A stretch of 64,000 nt of DNA from Periweissella fabaria (lineage in GTDB: Bacteria > Bacillota > Bacilli > Lactobacillales > Lactobacillaceae): positions 1-64,000 of the forward strand of contig NZ_CAKKNS010000008.1 of assembly GCF_918814575.1 (NCBI RefSeq). Direction: 5' to 3'. Under the pieces are notes generated by a model. It saw only the letters and a list, made by a program, of their open reading frames with translations, was not told the DNA's origin and made no database searches. Shown here piece by piece: positions 16,489 through 27,027 of this stretch. The number at the start of each line of letters is the position of its first letter. Within the stretch, counting starts at the first letter, position 1. The position numbers were made by a program, and so were the translations under genes.

Positions 16489-18891
16489 TTATGAACCCCG
16501 TGTTGGACTAGTTGGTTTCCGGCGACCAAGGCCTTTTTGACCACGGCCACCGACTTTACCGCCACCACCGAATTTTTCACGGTTACCACCAAACTTGCCG
16601 CCAAACTTACCACCTTTATTAGCATTACCTGGCTTACTACCAGGTTTGTTGCTACTGCGGTGATCATTTGGTCGACGTTTACCACCACGGTTGTTACCGT
16701 TGTTTTGTGGCTCTGGAGCACGTAATGTTGTTGTTGGGGCACTCTTTGGATCAACTAAAACAAAGTCAAGGGCACTTTGCGCTTTATCAACCCGCACCAA
16801 GCGGACCTTAACATTTTGACCAATTTGGAAAATACGGTGACTACGACGACCAACTAAGGCCATGTGTGAATCGATATATTGGTAGTAATCATCGGTCATG
16901 TTTGAAATATGAATCAAACCTTCAACGGTATTTTCAAGTGAGATAAACATCCCAAACTTCAAGACTGATGAAACAACAGCGTCAAATGTTTCACCGACGT
17001 GTTCTTCCATAAATTCAGCCTTCTTCATTGCATCCGTATCCCGTTCAGTATCAACTGCTCGGCGTTCCTTTTGTGAAGTATCTTCACCAATTTGGGCTAA
17101 TTTATCACGATACTTCGCCGTAGCTTCTTCGCCAAGCTCATTCTTTTCGTACCACTTAATTAAACGGTGAACTGTCAAATCAGGGTAACGACGAATTGGT
17201 GAAGTAAAGTGGGTGTAGTATTCAGCCCCCAAACCAAAGTGCCCAACTGGTTCGTTAGAGTATTTAGCTTGTTTCATTGAACGAAGCATCATTGTTGACA
17301 CCATACGTTCTTCAGGTGTTTCAGCTAACTCACCTAAGATATTTTGGAATAACTTAGGTGATAACTTGTTAGGATCACCTTTAACTGGGTGGCCTAAAGC
17401 TTGCACAAATTCAAAGAAACTTTGGGCCCGTTGACCATCTGGTGTTTCGTGAATCCGGTAAAGGAATGGCACGTGTAAGCGGTCAAAGTGTTCGGCAACC
17501 GTTTCATTAGCAGCCAACATAAATGATTCAATCATGCGTTCTGATAAACCACGTTCACGTAATTCAATATCGGTTGGCTTACCATTTTCATCAACAATAA
17601 TTTTGGCTTCAGGGGCATCAAATTCAATAGCCCCACGCCGCTTACGCTTAGCAACCATGATGTAGTGTAACTCTTCCATGGCTTCAAACATTGGCACTAA
17701 TTCTTGATACTCCGCACGTGTATCGGCATCTTGATCCGTCAAAATCTTATTCACGGCTTTATATGTCATGCGGGCATGTGACTTCATAACAGAAGTGTAC
17801 AACTTGTGGTTAACAACTTCCCCATTATGGTCAATTTCCATATCCGCTGACATTGCCAAACGTTCAACCCCTGGGTTCAAAGAAGCAATCCCATTTGAAA
17901 TGTTACGAGGCAACATTGGAATAACACGGTCAGTTAAGTAAACTGACGTTCCCCGGTTATAAGCCTCAGCATCTAAAGGTGTACCTTCAACAACATAGTT
18001 TGAAACATCCGCAATGTGAACTCCAAGGTGGAAGTTTCCATTTGGTAATTTCCATACCACAACGGCATCATCCAAATCTTTTGATTCGATACTATCAATA
18101 GTCACTAATGTTTGATCAGTGATATCAACTCGATCAGCCTTCTCAGAATCCAAGACGTGATCTGGGATTGCCTTGGCTTGTTCTAAAACTTCGGCTGGAA
18201 ATTCGTGTGGCACATCGTGATTGTAGACAATTTGTAAGATATCAATCCCAGGTTCATCTTTGAAACCAATAACTTCGGTTACGACACCATAAATTTCTTT
18301 AGGGTTTTCGGCCGTTGGATAAGTAACGATGTCGGCAGTAACCACTTCCCCATCTTGAGGTGTTAAACCAGCATCCGTAACGAAAAATTCATATGTCAAA
18401 ATCTTTTTATCAGTTAACTTAATTGAACCGATAATGCCTGGTTTGTTTGAACCAAGGCTAAATTGACCCACCACTTTTTCATAGTGGTGGGTCATAATTT
18501 CCGTAACTTTACCTTCTGGTCCACGGCTAGGATCAGTTGATTTACGAGTAATTTCAATAGCGACTTCATCGCCATTAAGGGCATTCAAGGTATTGGCTGG
18601 ACTGATAAATACATCTAGTTCATTTTCATCGTATTTAACAAAACCAAAGCCCTTTTCATTACCGTGGAAAATACCCATTTTTTGATTTTCGGGTGCAAAA
18701 GTAAATTCACTTGCTTCGTTAACAATCACTTTCCCGTCTCGTTCTAATTGAGCTAATGCTTGAACTACTTTGGTAAATGCATTTGCATCGTCCAAACGAA
18801 GTCCATCTGTAAGTACTTGCGCCGAAAAGCTTTGAGTGTGGTTAGCTTTTAAAAAGCTTGCTAATTGCGCTTGCAAAGTTTGTTCGTTCAT
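16489..18891 (-). CDS. rnr: Ribonuclease R
   Basis: About 800 residues, a processive 3'-5' exoribonuclease that degrades structured RNA and cooperates with trans-translation. Order: N-terminal helix-turn-helix and two cold-shock domains (to about 220), the RNB catalytic domain with 'DDAVVVW...HIADVSNYV' holding the metal Asp residues, an S1 domain (about 635-715, 'FDAVVSSVLKFGMFISLENTVEGLIH'), and a Gly/Lys/Arg-rich disordered tail of about 65 residues with repeated KFGG units. I chose the ATG at 18891 with AGAGGA upstream; a start at 18912 adds seven residues. Confidence 0.95.
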   Translation of the reverse strand: MNEQTLQAQLASFLKANHTQSFSAQVLTDGLRLDDANAFTKVVQALAQLERDGKVIVNEASEFTFAPENQKMGIFHGNEKGFGFVKYDENELDVFISPANTLNALNGDEVAIEITRKSTDPSRGPEGKVTEIMTHHYEKVVGQFSLGSNKPGIIGSIKLTDKKILTYEFFVTDAGLTPQDGEVVTADIVTYPTAENPKEIYGVVTEVIGFKDEPGIDILQIVYNHDVPHEFPAEVLEQAKAIPDHVLDSEKADRVDITDQTLVTIDSIESKDLDDAVVVWKLPNGNFHLGVHIADVSNYVVEGTPLDAEAYNRGTSVYLTDRVIPMLPRNISNGIASLNPGVERLAMSADMEIDHNGEVVNHKLYTSVMKSHARMTYKAVNKILTDQDADTRAEYQELVPMFEAMEELHYIMVAKRKRRGAIEFDAPEAKIIVDENGKPTDIELRERGLSERMIESFMLAANETVAEHFDRLHVPFLYRIHETPDGQRAQSFFEFVQALGHPVKGDPNKLSPKLFQNILGELAETPEERMVSTMMLRSMKQAKYSNEPVGHFGLGAEYYTHFTSPIRRYPDLTVHRLIKWYEKNELGEEATAKYRDKLAQIGEDTSQKERRAVDTERDTDAMKKAEFMEEHVGETFDAVVSSVLKFGMFISLENTVEGLIHISNMTDDYYQYIDSHMALVGRRSHRIFQIGQNVKVRLVRVDKAQSALDFVLVDPKSAPTTTLRAPEPQNNGNNRGGKRRPNDHRSSNKPGSKPGNANKGGKFGGKFGGNREKFGGGGKVGGRGQKGLGRRKPTSPTRGS

Positions 18892-18915
18892 ATAATTCCT
18901 CTTTCTTAACATTTT

Positions 18916-19659
18916 TTACAGATTGTCATCTAAAAAATGTAAAATATCTGCCTCTAATGCATGATGGGCTTCATTAACTGTTAAAACATGCCCCGCGTTA
19001 GCATAATAATTAATAATTGGTTCTATTGGCAACTGACTAGCAAAAGTCGCCGCACTACCTAAATTAAGCATATCATCAGCTTCACCTTGAGCTATCATGA
19101 TTCGTTGATGAATATCTCGAGTCCGCTTATTCACCATTTCTGACAAATGGGTAATTTCAGCAACTTGTTTGGGTACTGCTTGCCGTAAAGCACGATCGTT
19201 AATCGCAATTGTTGCTGTATCAACTACTTGTGCTTGATAAGTTAAATTGGCGTAATAAATAAATTGATCATAAAAATGTTCCGAAACACGCATGATATAT
19301 GGGGCACTAATTGCAATACCGGTCTTAATATCCCGACATTCGGCTAGCATCCATGTAGCAATTAGGCCTCCTAATGAAAGGCCACAAACCGCAATATCTT
19401 TGTAACCACGATCACGGACATAACTAACGGCATCACGCGCATCTTGTAACCAGTCATCAATACTTTTGGTTAAAATATCACGTGGTTCACCAGTAGCATG
19501 GCCAGCAAAATTAGCACAATAAACAGCATACCCATGACGCTGTAAATAGCGGCCTAACATCCGCATATCATTAGTTGAACCCGCATACCCATGAAACATT
19601 ACGACGGCTTTGGTCGCCTGTCCGTTTGCAAAGAAAAATGATTTTGGTGCTTGATACAT
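18916..19659 (-). CDS. Carboxylesterase / alpha-beta hydrolase (Est30-like)
   Basis: 247 residues, cytoplasmic alpha/beta hydrolase. The oxyanion motif HGYAG is at 23-27 and the nucleophile elbow GLSLGG has Ser95; the likely acid is an Asp in 'QGEADDML' (about 195) and the base is His in 'NAGHVLT' (about 225). It matches the small carboxylesterases encoded between secG and rnr in many Firmicutes (YvaK). The physiological substrate is unknown. The ATG lies 25 bases upstream of the rnr start, so the two are probably cotranscribed. Confidence 0.88.
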   Translation of the reverse strand: MYQAPKSFFFANGQATKAVVMFHGYAGSTNDMRMLGRYLQRHGYAVYCANFAGHATGEPRDILTKSIDDWLQDARDAVSYVRDRGYKDIAVCGLSLGGLIATWMLAECRDIKTGIAISAPYIMRVSEHFYDQFIYYANLTYQAQVVDTATIAINDRALRQAVPKQVAEITHLSEMVNKRTRDIHQRIMIAQGEADDMLNLGSAATFASQLPIEPIINYYANAGHVLTVNEAHHALEADILHFLDDNL

Positions 19660-19821
19660 AAACTTATCCCCATATTCAAAACTTATTTATGATCTAATTC
19701 AACTCACTGTTTCTGTTCTAGTAGTCATGTTTGCTACTTAACACCTTTTATCAACTGTATAAGCTCATAAAAAGCATCAAGGCCAGCAATAACATTACTA
19801 CAAGAACATTATATATAAAAA

Positions 19822-19845
19822 CCCCGGGTAACGAACTACCTGGGG
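19822..19845 (-). terminator. Terminator after secG
   Basis: CCCCGGGTA pairs with TACCTGGGG around a 6-base loop, 14 bases past the secG stop, followed by TTTTTATAT on the minus strand. It partly isolates secG from the esterase. The rest of 19660-19858 shows no gene. Confidence 0.75.
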
Positions 19846-19858
19846 ATTAACATTGTAA

Positions 19859-20098
19859 TTATTTATGAGCTGATAAATAAACCAAAACTAATGCAATTAC
19901 GAAAAATAATCCGCCAAGGATTGCAGTTGCCCGTTGCATAACGGCTTCAAATCCTCGAGCCTTGCGATTAGCAAATAATTCACCGGCTCCACCAGTCAAT
20001 GCATTTAATGCATCTTGTTGTTTAGATGGTTGCATCATTACCGCAATAATAATTAACACACTAATTACTAATAATGCAATTAATAAAATATCGTACAC
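19859..20098 (-). CDS. secG: Preprotein translocase subunit SecG
   Basis: 79 residues with two membrane segments (about 3-20 and 53-75) separated by a polar loop containing 'QQDALNALTGGAGELFANRKARG', the family hallmark. Non-essential SecYEG subunit that aids protein export. The start is a GTG (20096-20098) preceded by GGAGG. Its location upstream of esterase-rnr-smpB is conserved in Firmicutes. Confidence 0.93.
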   Translation of the reverse strand: MYDILLIALLVISVLIIIAVMMQPSKQQDALNALTGGAGELFANRKARGFEAVMQRATAILGGLFFVIALVLVYLSAHK

Positions 20099-20181
20099 GT
20101 CTGTGGCCTCCGTTTATAAATTTCAAATGACAATCTACCGTATACTTTAACATAATTGAAGGCGTTAAGCTAGTAAAATTG

Positions 20182-20736
20182 TTAGCCGTGAAAGGCACAG
20201 GCTATTTGATGATCATTTACTAATCCGGCGGCTTGCATGAAAGCATAGACTGTTTTACCACCGACAAATTTAAAGCCCGTTTTTTTCAAATCTTTTTGTA
20301 ACGCCACTGCTGCTGGTAAACTTGCAGGAATATCTGAAAGTTGCTCAATTTGGTGATCAATAGGTGTATTATCCACAGATTGCCAAACAAAATCTGCAAA
20401 TGTTTGCCCATTTGCTTGTAATTGTAAAATGCATTGGGCATTTGTGATGACGGCTAATATTTTACCACGATGCCGGACTATCCCCGCATCCTGCATTAAC
20501 CGTTCAACATCACTTTCCGTAAAGTGAGCCACTTTTTCAATATCAAAATTAGCAAAAGCCGTACGAAAGTTAGCTCGTTTATTCAATATCGTTTTAAAGC
20601 TTAGACCCGCTTGAAATAATTCAAGCACCAAAACTTCAAATAATGCTTGGTCATCATATACTGGGCGCCCCCATTCATGATCATGATAATCAACATAAAA
20701 ATCTGGTTGTCCAACAATCCATTGGCAGCGTTGCAT
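20182..20736 (-). CDS. tag: DNA-3-methyladenine glycosylase I
   Basis: 184 residues; excises 3-methyladenine from alkylated DNA in base-excision repair. The N-terminal 'CQWIVGQPDFYVDYHDHEWG' contains Cys4 and a His near residue 18, and the C-terminal 'NDHQIAC' supplies the remaining His and Cys, matching the structural zinc site known from E. coli Tag (C4, H17, H175, C179). It lies 12 bases downstream of the ABC-2 permease and may share its transcript. Confidence 0.94.
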   Translation of the reverse strand: MQRCQWIVGQPDFYVDYHDHEWGRPVYDDQALFEVLVLELFQAGLSFKTILNKRANFRTAFANFDIEKVAHFTESDVERLMQDAGIVRHRGKILAVITNAQCILQLQANGQTFADFVWQSVDNTPIDHQIEQLSDIPASLPAAVALQKDLKKTGFKFVGGKTVYAFMQAAGLVNDHQIACAFHG

Positions 20737-20748
20737 ATAGTTCTCCTC

Positions 20749-22356
20749 TCAGATTAAATCTTGTTTTTGAAATTTCCACCAACTGACTAGCAGCATCACA
20801 CAAGAAACCACAATCATCATACATACTGTACTTCCATCTATTTTATTCAATGGTAGTTGTCCAAGCATCCCAAATGGTGACGCTTTTACTACCCAGTGTG
20901 GAACATTTAATAATTTACCCAAATACACTACATAAAAACTAAATCCTAACCAGCCCCACATTAAGATTCGCCAACGAGGTATCCAACTTGTCAAAACGAC
21001 TGCAGAACTAATTATCAACAGCATTGCTATTAAATAACCAAAAAAACAAACCATAAAATCATGCCAACTTAATGGCACCCGCATTGTAGTCTGTGCAGTG
21101 ACCGCCAAGCCAATGGTTCCCATACTAAAAATTACAGTCCCACTAAGTAAACTCCAGCCAATATAACTAACCCAGATTTTTGTACGGCTAACCGCCCGAG
21201 TTGCGACCAACTCAATATAACCTTTATGTTGATCTGTAACCAACCGATTAATAATTTGTAGAGCGGGAATTGTCGCTATAATGGCTATGACTACAATGAT
21301 TAACGCCAAAAAGTGCCGTGTTAAATTTAAATTAGCGGTCTTAACCGCAGCTGTGCCAATTAATTTAGCAATTGTTGGATTAGCTTTAGCAATATTACCA
21401 ACTGAATTAAATACTGCTCCATATGCACTACCCAAAACCAATAAGGCTCCAGCCCAAATCACAATCATCGGAGCCAACAATCGGCCAAGCAAACTAAATT
21501 CCCCTTGTAAAAATCTATTTGCTCGCGCTTGACTTTCTTTTGGGGCAACTAAACCACTACCGATATCGCGTATTTGAATTAAGCGAAACGCAAGCCATAA
21601 AAAAACTAGTGCTAGGAGGACTAAAAATAATATTGGCCACCAATTATTTTCGTGATAGATTCCAAGTTTTCCGAGCCAACCAATCGGAAAAAGCCATGAC
21701 CATTTTACTGCAAAATTATCAGTAATCATACGTCCAACATACATACAACCCAAAATTAAAAAACTTGCAATGCTAGCATTAACAGCATTACTAAAAATTT
21801 GGGCCATAATCACCGCCAATAAGCCCATCACCAAACCCATAATGCCAATGCCAATACCAAATAACCAATTACCAGTAATATTGTTCCCAGCTAAATTTAT
21901 TACTGAAAGACCACTTCCTACCAAAATGACTAAGAGCATATCAGTTATTAACAATTCAACAACGCTACTCATTGTTGGCGCAAGTCGACCGACATTACGA
22001 GCAATCAATAATTCTGTTATATTGGCATCTTCATCGCCACGAGTATTTTTAATAATAGTCAGTATATTAAAAATACTACACAACAGTGCCATAAATGTTA
22101 ACAGTTCATTACCGAATACATTTGCCAACGTAGCGGGCCCACTAAAACGACCAATAATCGCTACCATTGCAGGACTCTTAAGCGTAGTTACAATTGTATC
22201 TAATGCGGCTTGATTACTATAAATCGTACTAAATTTGTTTGCAATACCAATTATTAAGATCGTAATAATCCCAATCCATAGTGTTATTTTTATACAATCT
22301 CGTTTTAAATTTAATTTAATTAATAATCCAAGTTTGCTGAAGTTATTTTTTCTCAT
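20749..22356 (-). CDS. ABC-2 type exporter permease
   Basis: About 535 residues with some twelve hydrophobic segments arranged as two similar halves of six, the organisation seen in permeases annotated as exporters of polyketide-type compounds. The half-repeat is visible as 'RGDEDANITELLIARNVGRLAPTMSSVVELL' versus 'TDQHKGYIELVATRAVSRTKIWVSYIGWSLL'. It forms a transporter with the ATPase encoded upstream; substrate is unknown, and drug or lantibiotic self-protection are only possibilities. The ATG at 22356 has TGAGG upstream, overlapping the stop of the ATPase gene. Confidence 0.85.
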   Translation of the reverse strand: MRKNNFSKLGLLIKLNLKRDCIKITLWIGIITILIIGIANKFSTIYSNQAALDTIVTTLKSPAMVAIIGRFSGPATLANVFGNELLTFMALLCSIFNILTIIKNTRGDEDANITELLIARNVGRLAPTMSSVVELLITDMLLVILVGSGLSVINLAGNNITGNWLFGIGIGIMGLVMGLLAVIMAQIFSNAVNASIASFLILGCMYVGRMITDNFAVKWSWLFPIGWLGKLGIYHENNWWPILFLVLLALVFLWLAFRLIQIRDIGSGLVAPKESQARANRFLQGEFSLLGRLLAPMIVIWAGALLVLGSAYGAVFNSVGNIAKANPTIAKLIGTAAVKTANLNLTRHFLALIIVVIAIIATIPALQIINRLVTDQHKGYIELVATRAVSRTKIWVSYIGWSLLSGTVIFSMGTIGLAVTAQTTMRVPLSWHDFMVCFFGYLIAMLLIISSAVVLTSWIPRWRILMWGWLGFSFYVVYLGKLLNVPHWVVKASPFGMLGQLPLNKIDGSTVCMMIVVSCVMLLVSWWKFQKQDLI

Positions 22357-22364
22357 GATTAACC

Positions 22365-23270
22365 TCAATACTTTCGTGCATCATTGGCATCTTGATAATA
22401 TTCCATAAATAACTCATCCAAAGATGGTTGCGTACTTACCAAACTAATGATACCTTTTTGAGCTAAATATGCCATTACAGCTGATAATTCTTGTTGATCA
22501 ATTGTCATGGTAACCGTACCATCGGCTTGCTGCATAAGGTTCATCACCTTGACTTGCAATTGAATATCAGTAATTGGTTGACTAGTTTTAACGCGAAGAT
22601 TGGTACGGGTTAAATGCCTCATTTGTGATAATGAACCACTTTCGACAATTTCACCATTTCGAATTATCACAATTTGATCACATATTTTTTCAACTTCTGA
22701 CAAAATATGACTTGATAACAGCACGCTTTTTCCTTGTTCTTTTAGTGTTAAAACTTCTTTTTGAAAAGTTGCTTCATTTAGGGGATCTAACCCAGAAGTA
22801 GGTTCATCAAAAATGTATAATGCCACATCCATTGATAATGCTGCAACTAACGCCACTTTTTGGCGATTACCTTTCGAATAAGTTCGTGCTTTTTTACGTA
22901 CATCTAGCCCAAATTTAGTAATCAACTCCTCGGTTCGTTCCGTGTGCTGACCACCATTCATCTTGAGCAATAAATCGATTGCTTCCCCGCCAGTTAAATT
23001 TGGCCATAAATAGACATCGCCTGGGACATATGCCACTTGTCGGTGAACGGCTACGCTATTTTGCCAAGCATCCTGTTCTAAAATTTTTACCGTCCCAGAA
23101 TCAGCTCGCAAAATTCCTAATAAAATTCGAATTGTTGTTGATTTCCCAGCACCATTTGGGCCAATAAAGCCTAAAACTTCCCCAGAGTTAATTTGAAACG
23201 AAATGTTTTTCAAAGCCGTAAACTTACCAAATTTTTTTGTAATATCTTTTAATTCAATAATCGGTACCAT
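22365..23270 (-). CDS. ABC transporter ATP-binding protein (exporter)
   Basis: About 301 residues from the ATG at 23270, which has AAGGGGGGA upstream. Walker A GPNGAGKST, signature 'YSKGNRQKVALVAAL' (a K-G-N-R variant of LSGGQ), Walker B and D-loop 'LYIFDEPTSGLDP', switch His in 'LLSSHIL'. After about residue 220 a C-terminal extension of about 80 residues resembles those of CcmA/NatA-type export ATPases. Pairs with the permease encoded directly downstream. Confidence 0.92.
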   Translation of the reverse strand: MVPIIELKDITKKFGKFTALKNISFQINSGEVLGFIGPNGAGKSTTIRILLGILRADSGTVKILEQDAWQNSVAVHRQVAYVPGDVYLWPNLTGGEAIDLLLKMNGGQHTERTEELITKFGLDVRKKARTYSKGNRQKVALVAALSMDVALYIFDEPTSGLDPLNEATFQKEVLTLKEQGKSVLLSSHILSEVEKICDQIVIIRNGEIVESGSLSQMRHLTRTNLRVKTSQPITDIQLQVKVMNLMQQADGTVTMTIDQQELSAVMAYLAQKGIISLVSTQPSLDELFMEYYQDANDARKY

Positions 23271-23363
23271 CAATATCCCCCCCTTAATACATATCCTAAA
23301 TATATATATCATTTTAACATTTTAATTCGATAACAAAGCATTAACCAGATGTAATTCCTAGCA

Positions 23364-23396
23364 AAAAAGACTGCGAAAAATTTTCACAGTCTTTTT
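23364..23396 (-). terminator. Terminator after valS
   Basis: AAAAAGACTG pairs with CAGTCTTTTT, with an inner GAAAA/TTTTC helix across one mismatch. It lies 18 bases past the valS stop. Confidence 0.85.
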
Positions 23397-23413
23397 AAAT
23401 TATGCTAATAACT

Positions 23414-26074
23414 TTAGGCGTTTTGCAATTCAGTTAAACGCGCTTGCGTAATAACTAATTTTTCTTGCCAGTCAGCAAGTTTTTGGCGTTCTTCAGCAAC
23501 CACGTCTTCAGGTGCATTGTTAACGAAACGTTCATTACCAAGCTTACCTTCACCACGTTTTACTTCACCTTGTAGCTTTTTAACTTCCCCTTCAAGGCGG
23601 GCAATTTCATCTTTGATATCAATCAATTCAGCAAGTGGGACGTAAATTTCAGCCCCCGTAATAACTTGGGTCATTGCCAACTTAGGTGCCACTACATCGG
23701 CCCCAATTTGCATATCTTTTGGATGTGCAAAGCGGTTAATGTAATCGGCATTTTCATTGAAAATTGTTTGTAAGTCAGCATCGTTAGTCTTGATTAACAA
23801 GTCAATTGGCGTTGACATAGCAGCATTAGCTTCACTACGAATGTTACGTACAGCCGTAATTAAGTCAACTAAGCTTTGGAATTGCTTTTCAGCAACTGGG
23901 TTAGCTAATGTCTCGTCATAAGTTGGGTAAGCCGCAACAACTAATGATTCCCCGTTGTGTGGCATTGATAACCAGATCTTTTCAGTTACAAATGGCATTG
24001 TTGGGTGGAGCAAGCGTAATGTTTGATCCAAGACGTACGCCAAAGTATTTTGCACATTCGCTTTGGCTTGAGCATCATCCCCGTTTAAAGTTTCCTTTGT
24101 CATTTCGATGTACCAGTCAGCGAAATCATTCCAGATAAAGTTGTAAAGAGCCCGGTTAGCTTCCCCAAATTCAAACTTATCAAACATTGTGGTAACTTGT
24201 TTGATTGTTGCTTGTAAGCGTGAAACAATCCATTTATCAGCTAATGTTAAGTCTTCAGTCGCTGGTAATTCCGGCTTGGTATTTTCATCAAGGTTCATGA
24301 TTACGTAACGTGACGCATTCCAAATCTTGTTAATGAAGTTCCAAGCAGCGTCCATCTTCGTGTATGAAAAACGAACATCTTGTCCAGGCGTTGAACCAGT
24401 TGATAAGAACCAACGTAAAGCATCAGCCCCGTACTTTTCAATCACGTCCATTGGGTCAATCCCGTTACCGAGGGATTTAGACATCTTACGGCCTTGTTCG
24501 TCACGAATTAAACCGTGAATCAAGACGTTTTTAAATGGTCGACGACCAGTAAATTCCTTAGATTGGAACATCATCCGCGCAACCCAGAAGAAGATAATGT
24601 CATACCCAGTAACTAAGGTTGATGTTGGGAAGTAATGCTTAAAGTCTTCTTCATCAAGATCTGGCCAACCCATCGTTGTAAATGGCCATAAGGCACTTGA
24701 GAACCACGTATCAAGCACGTCATTATCTTGTTCCCAGTTTTCAATATCCTTAGGCGCTTCTTCACCAACATAAGTTTCCCCAGTCGTTTTGTTGTACCAC
24801 GCTGGAATTTGGTGACCCCACCATAATTGACGTGAGATAACCCAGTCATGGATATCATCCATCCAACTAGTGAAGGTATTTTCAAAACGTGCAGGTACAA
24901 ATTCAACCCGGTCTTCACCCTTTTGCATATCTAATGCTTGTTCAGCAAGTGGCTTCATTTTAACGAACCATTGCGTTGAAAGGCGTGATTCAACTTGAAC
25001 CCCGGTCCGTTCTGAGTGCCCAACTGAGTGCACAATTGGTTCAATTTCAAGCATTAAACCAAGATCTTCTAAATCTGCTACAATCGCTTTACGCGCATCA
25101 AAGCGATCCATACCGTTGTATTTACCGGCTTTTTCGTTCATAGACGCATCATCGTTCATCGTGTTAATCCGTTCTAAGTTGTGACGGTTACCAACTAAGA
25201 AGTCATTTGGATCATGCGCTGGTGTGATTTTAACCATCCCAGTTCCAAATTCAGGATCAACATATTCATCTGCGATAATTTCAATTTCACGATTAGCAAG
25301 TGGTAACATAACTTTCTTACCAACCAAATCCTTGTAACGTTCATCGCTTGGGTGCACAGCAACTGCCACATCCCCCATCATTGTTTCAGGACGTGTGGTA
25401 GCAATTTCAATGTAGTTTTTACCATCGTAAGTTACATCAGCATCAACAAATGGATACTTAACATGGTAGAAAGCGCCTTCGTCATCTTGGTGAATAACTT
25501 CGATATCTGATAAGGCTGTTCGTGCTTGCGGGTCCCAGTTAATGATGTATTCACCACGGTAGATTAAATCTTTATTGTAAAGGTCAACAAAGACTTTCCG
25601 CACTGCTTTTGATAGTCCTTCATCAAGGGTGAACCGTTCCCGTGAGTAATCAAGTGAAAGACCTAATTTACCCCATTGGGCTTTAATGATTGAAGCATAT
25701 TCATCTTTCCATGACCACACTTGGTCGATGAATTTTTCACGGCCTAAATCATAACGAGTTACACCTTCTTCACGTAAACGGGCTTCAACTTTCGCTTGCG
25801 TTGCAATTCCGGCGTGGTCCATTCCTGGTACCCACACTGTATCAAAACCTTGCATCCGCTTTTGACGCACAATAATATCTTGTAAAGCTGTATCCCAGGC
25901 GTGACCTAAGTGTAACTTACCAGTCACGTTAGGTGGTGGGAGCACAACAGAATATGCGTGGGCCGTTTTGTCGCCGGATGGTTTAAATAACCCTGCTTCA
26001 TTCCACGCTTGGTAACGACCCGCTTCAACAGAAGTTGGGTCATATTTGGTTGACATATCGATATCTTTTGCCAT
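23414..26074 (-). CDS. valS: Valyl-tRNA synthetase
   Basis: 886 residues, class I aminoacyl-tRNA synthetase that charges tRNA-Val. The HIGH motif is '[14 protein letters not shown]' near residue 50, the KMSKS motif is '[11 protein letters not shown]' near 525, the CP1 editing domain lies between, the anticodon-binding domain follows, and the C-terminal coiled coil (about 815-886) is typical of ValRS. SD AAAGGGA precedes the ATG. It is controlled by a Val-specific T-box leader and is monocistronic. Confidence 0.98.
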   Translation of the reverse strand: MAKDIDMSTKYDPTSVEAGRYQAWNEAGLFKPSGDKTAHAYSVVLPPPNVTGKLHLGHAWDTALQDIIVRQKRMQGFDTVWVPGMDHAGIATQAKVEARLREEGVTRYDLGREKFIDQVWSWKDEYASIIKAQWGKLGLSLDYSRERFTLDEGLSKAVRKVFVDLYNKDLIYRGEYIINWDPQARTALSDIEVIHQDDEGAFYHVKYPFVDADVTYDGKNYIEIATTRPETMMGDVAVAVHPSDERYKDLVGKKVMLPLANREIEIIADEYVDPEFGTGMVKITPAHDPNDFLVGNRHNLERINTMNDDASMNEKAGKYNGMDRFDARKAIVADLEDLGLMLEIEPIVHSVGHSERTGVQVESRLSTQWFVKMKPLAEQALDMQKGEDRVEFVPARFENTFTSWMDDIHDWVISRQLWWGHQIPAWYNKTTGETYVGEEAPKDIENWEQDNDVLDTWFSSALWPFTTMGWPDLDEEDFKHYFPTSTLVTGYDIIFFWVARMMFQSKEFTGRRPFKNVLIHGLIRDEQGRKMSKSLGNGIDPMDVIEKYGADALRWFLSTGSTPGQDVRFSYTKMDAAWNFINKIWNASRYVIMNLDENTKPELPATEDLTLADKWIVSRLQATIKQVTTMFDKFEFGEANRALYNFIWNDFADWYIEMTKETLNGDDAQAKANVQNTLAYVLDQTLRLLHPTMPFVTEKIWLSMPHNGESLVVAAYPTYDETLANPVAEKQFQSLVDLITAVRNIRSEANAAMSTPIDLLIKTNDADLQTIFNENADYINRFAHPKDMQIGADVVAPKLAMTQVITGAEIYVPLAELIDIKDEIARLEGEVKKLQGEVKRGEGKLGNERFVNNAPEDVVAEERQKLADWQEKLVITQARLTELQNA

Positions 26075-26097
26075 AAAAATCCCTTTCTAAAATAAAA

Positions 26098-26338
26098 AAC
26101 CGTCCCGATTGCATCTTAGCAATCAGGACGGCTGTAAAAGTCGTGGTACCACCTGAATTGACCGCTCAAATAATTGAGGGTCCACTCTAACAATATTAAC
26201 GGGTTGTTAAACCGCTAATTCCTACTATTAGTTCAGAATCAGATGCATTGTAAGCTACCTTCGTAAGTTCCTATCAAGGTTCACACCAACCACCTTGTCG
26301 CTAAAATTAGGAATTTTTACTAATCCTCTTACTTCATT
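26098..26338 (-). promoter_or_regulatory. T-box riboswitch of valS, valine specifier (GTA)
   Basis: Minus strand: Stem I with AGTA on the 5' side, helix TTCCTA/TAGGAA, apical GGTG motif, and specifier loop GAAG-GTA-G with GTA at 26256-26258. The T-box CAGGTGGTACCACG (26142-26155) is followed by a terminator of 13 pairs (26100-26112 / 26119-26131) and TTTTTTATTTT. Uncharged tRNA-Val induces valS. It is the internal control for reading the CAC leader at 12385-12653. Confidence 0.93.
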
Positions 26339-26378
26339 GCATTTTATATTAACATTTTCAAAAAATATCCGCTACTAC

Positions 26379-26879
26379 TTATTTAGCTAAAATTTCATCC
26401 AACTTAGCTTGTGCGTCAGCGTAATCTGGTTCGTTACCAGTAATTTCGACGATTTGACGGTAAACGATTTGGCCGTTTTCATCAATAATGAAGATTGTAC
26501 GGGCATCGAATGCAGTTGCTTCAATAAAGAGGTTAGTTGCGTAACCAAATGATTCTTCTTTATCTGAAAGCATCTTCATGTTTTCAACACCTTCTGCTGC
26601 ACACCACTTAGTTTGTTCTTCAACGGTGTTAGTTGATACAGTAATAAAGTTAATATCGCTGTATTTATCAATCACAGTGTTAAAGTGCTTAGTTTGTAAA
26701 GCACAAATATCAGTTTCAATATTTGGTACAACACTAATCAAAGTAACCTTACCTAATAAGTCTGCCGTCTTAACTTTGTTACCTTGTGCATCAACCAACT
26801 TAAAGTGTGGTAATTCCATTCCTACTGAAACTGGTTCACCAACTGTTTGAAATTTATCTTCACCTACGAAAATGTCCAT
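26379..26879 (-). CDS. tpx: Thiol peroxidase (atypical 2-Cys peroxiredoxin)
   Basis: About 166 residues. The peroxidatic Cys59 lies in 'NIETDICALQT' and the resolving Cys93 in 'KWCAAEGVEN', the Tpx spacing. The usual 'PSxDTxVC' is replaced by 'NIETDIC', so the conserved Pro three residues earlier is shifted but Thr and Cys remain. It removes peroxides with electrons from thioredoxin. The ATG at 26879 has GAGGTGG upstream; a start at 26894 is less likely. Only about 40 bases separate its stop from the valS leader. Confidence 0.93.
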   Translation of the reverse strand: MDIFVGEDKFQTVGEPVSVGMELPHFKLVDAQGNKVKTADLLGKVTLISVVPNIETDICALQTKHFNTVIDKYSDINFITVSTNTVEEQTKWCAAEGVENMKMLSDKEESFGYATNLFIEATAFDARTIFIIDENGQIVYRQIVEITGNEPDYADAQAKLDEILAK

Positions 26880-27027
26880 GTGTATCCACCTCATTTGTAA
26901 TTTAGATTAATTAAATTTTAACACGTTGAGGAAACAAACGACAATATCTAAATGCACTCGATGTTAATTTGGTTTTTAAATAAACATATGTTATCATTTT
27001 ATAAATTTTAACAAGAAAGGAGTCGTC

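Noticed and set aside
16485-16754. Alternative-frame protein in the RNase R tail
   Set aside because: It is the repetitive Gly/Lys coding stretch read out of frame; valine-rich and without a ribosome site.
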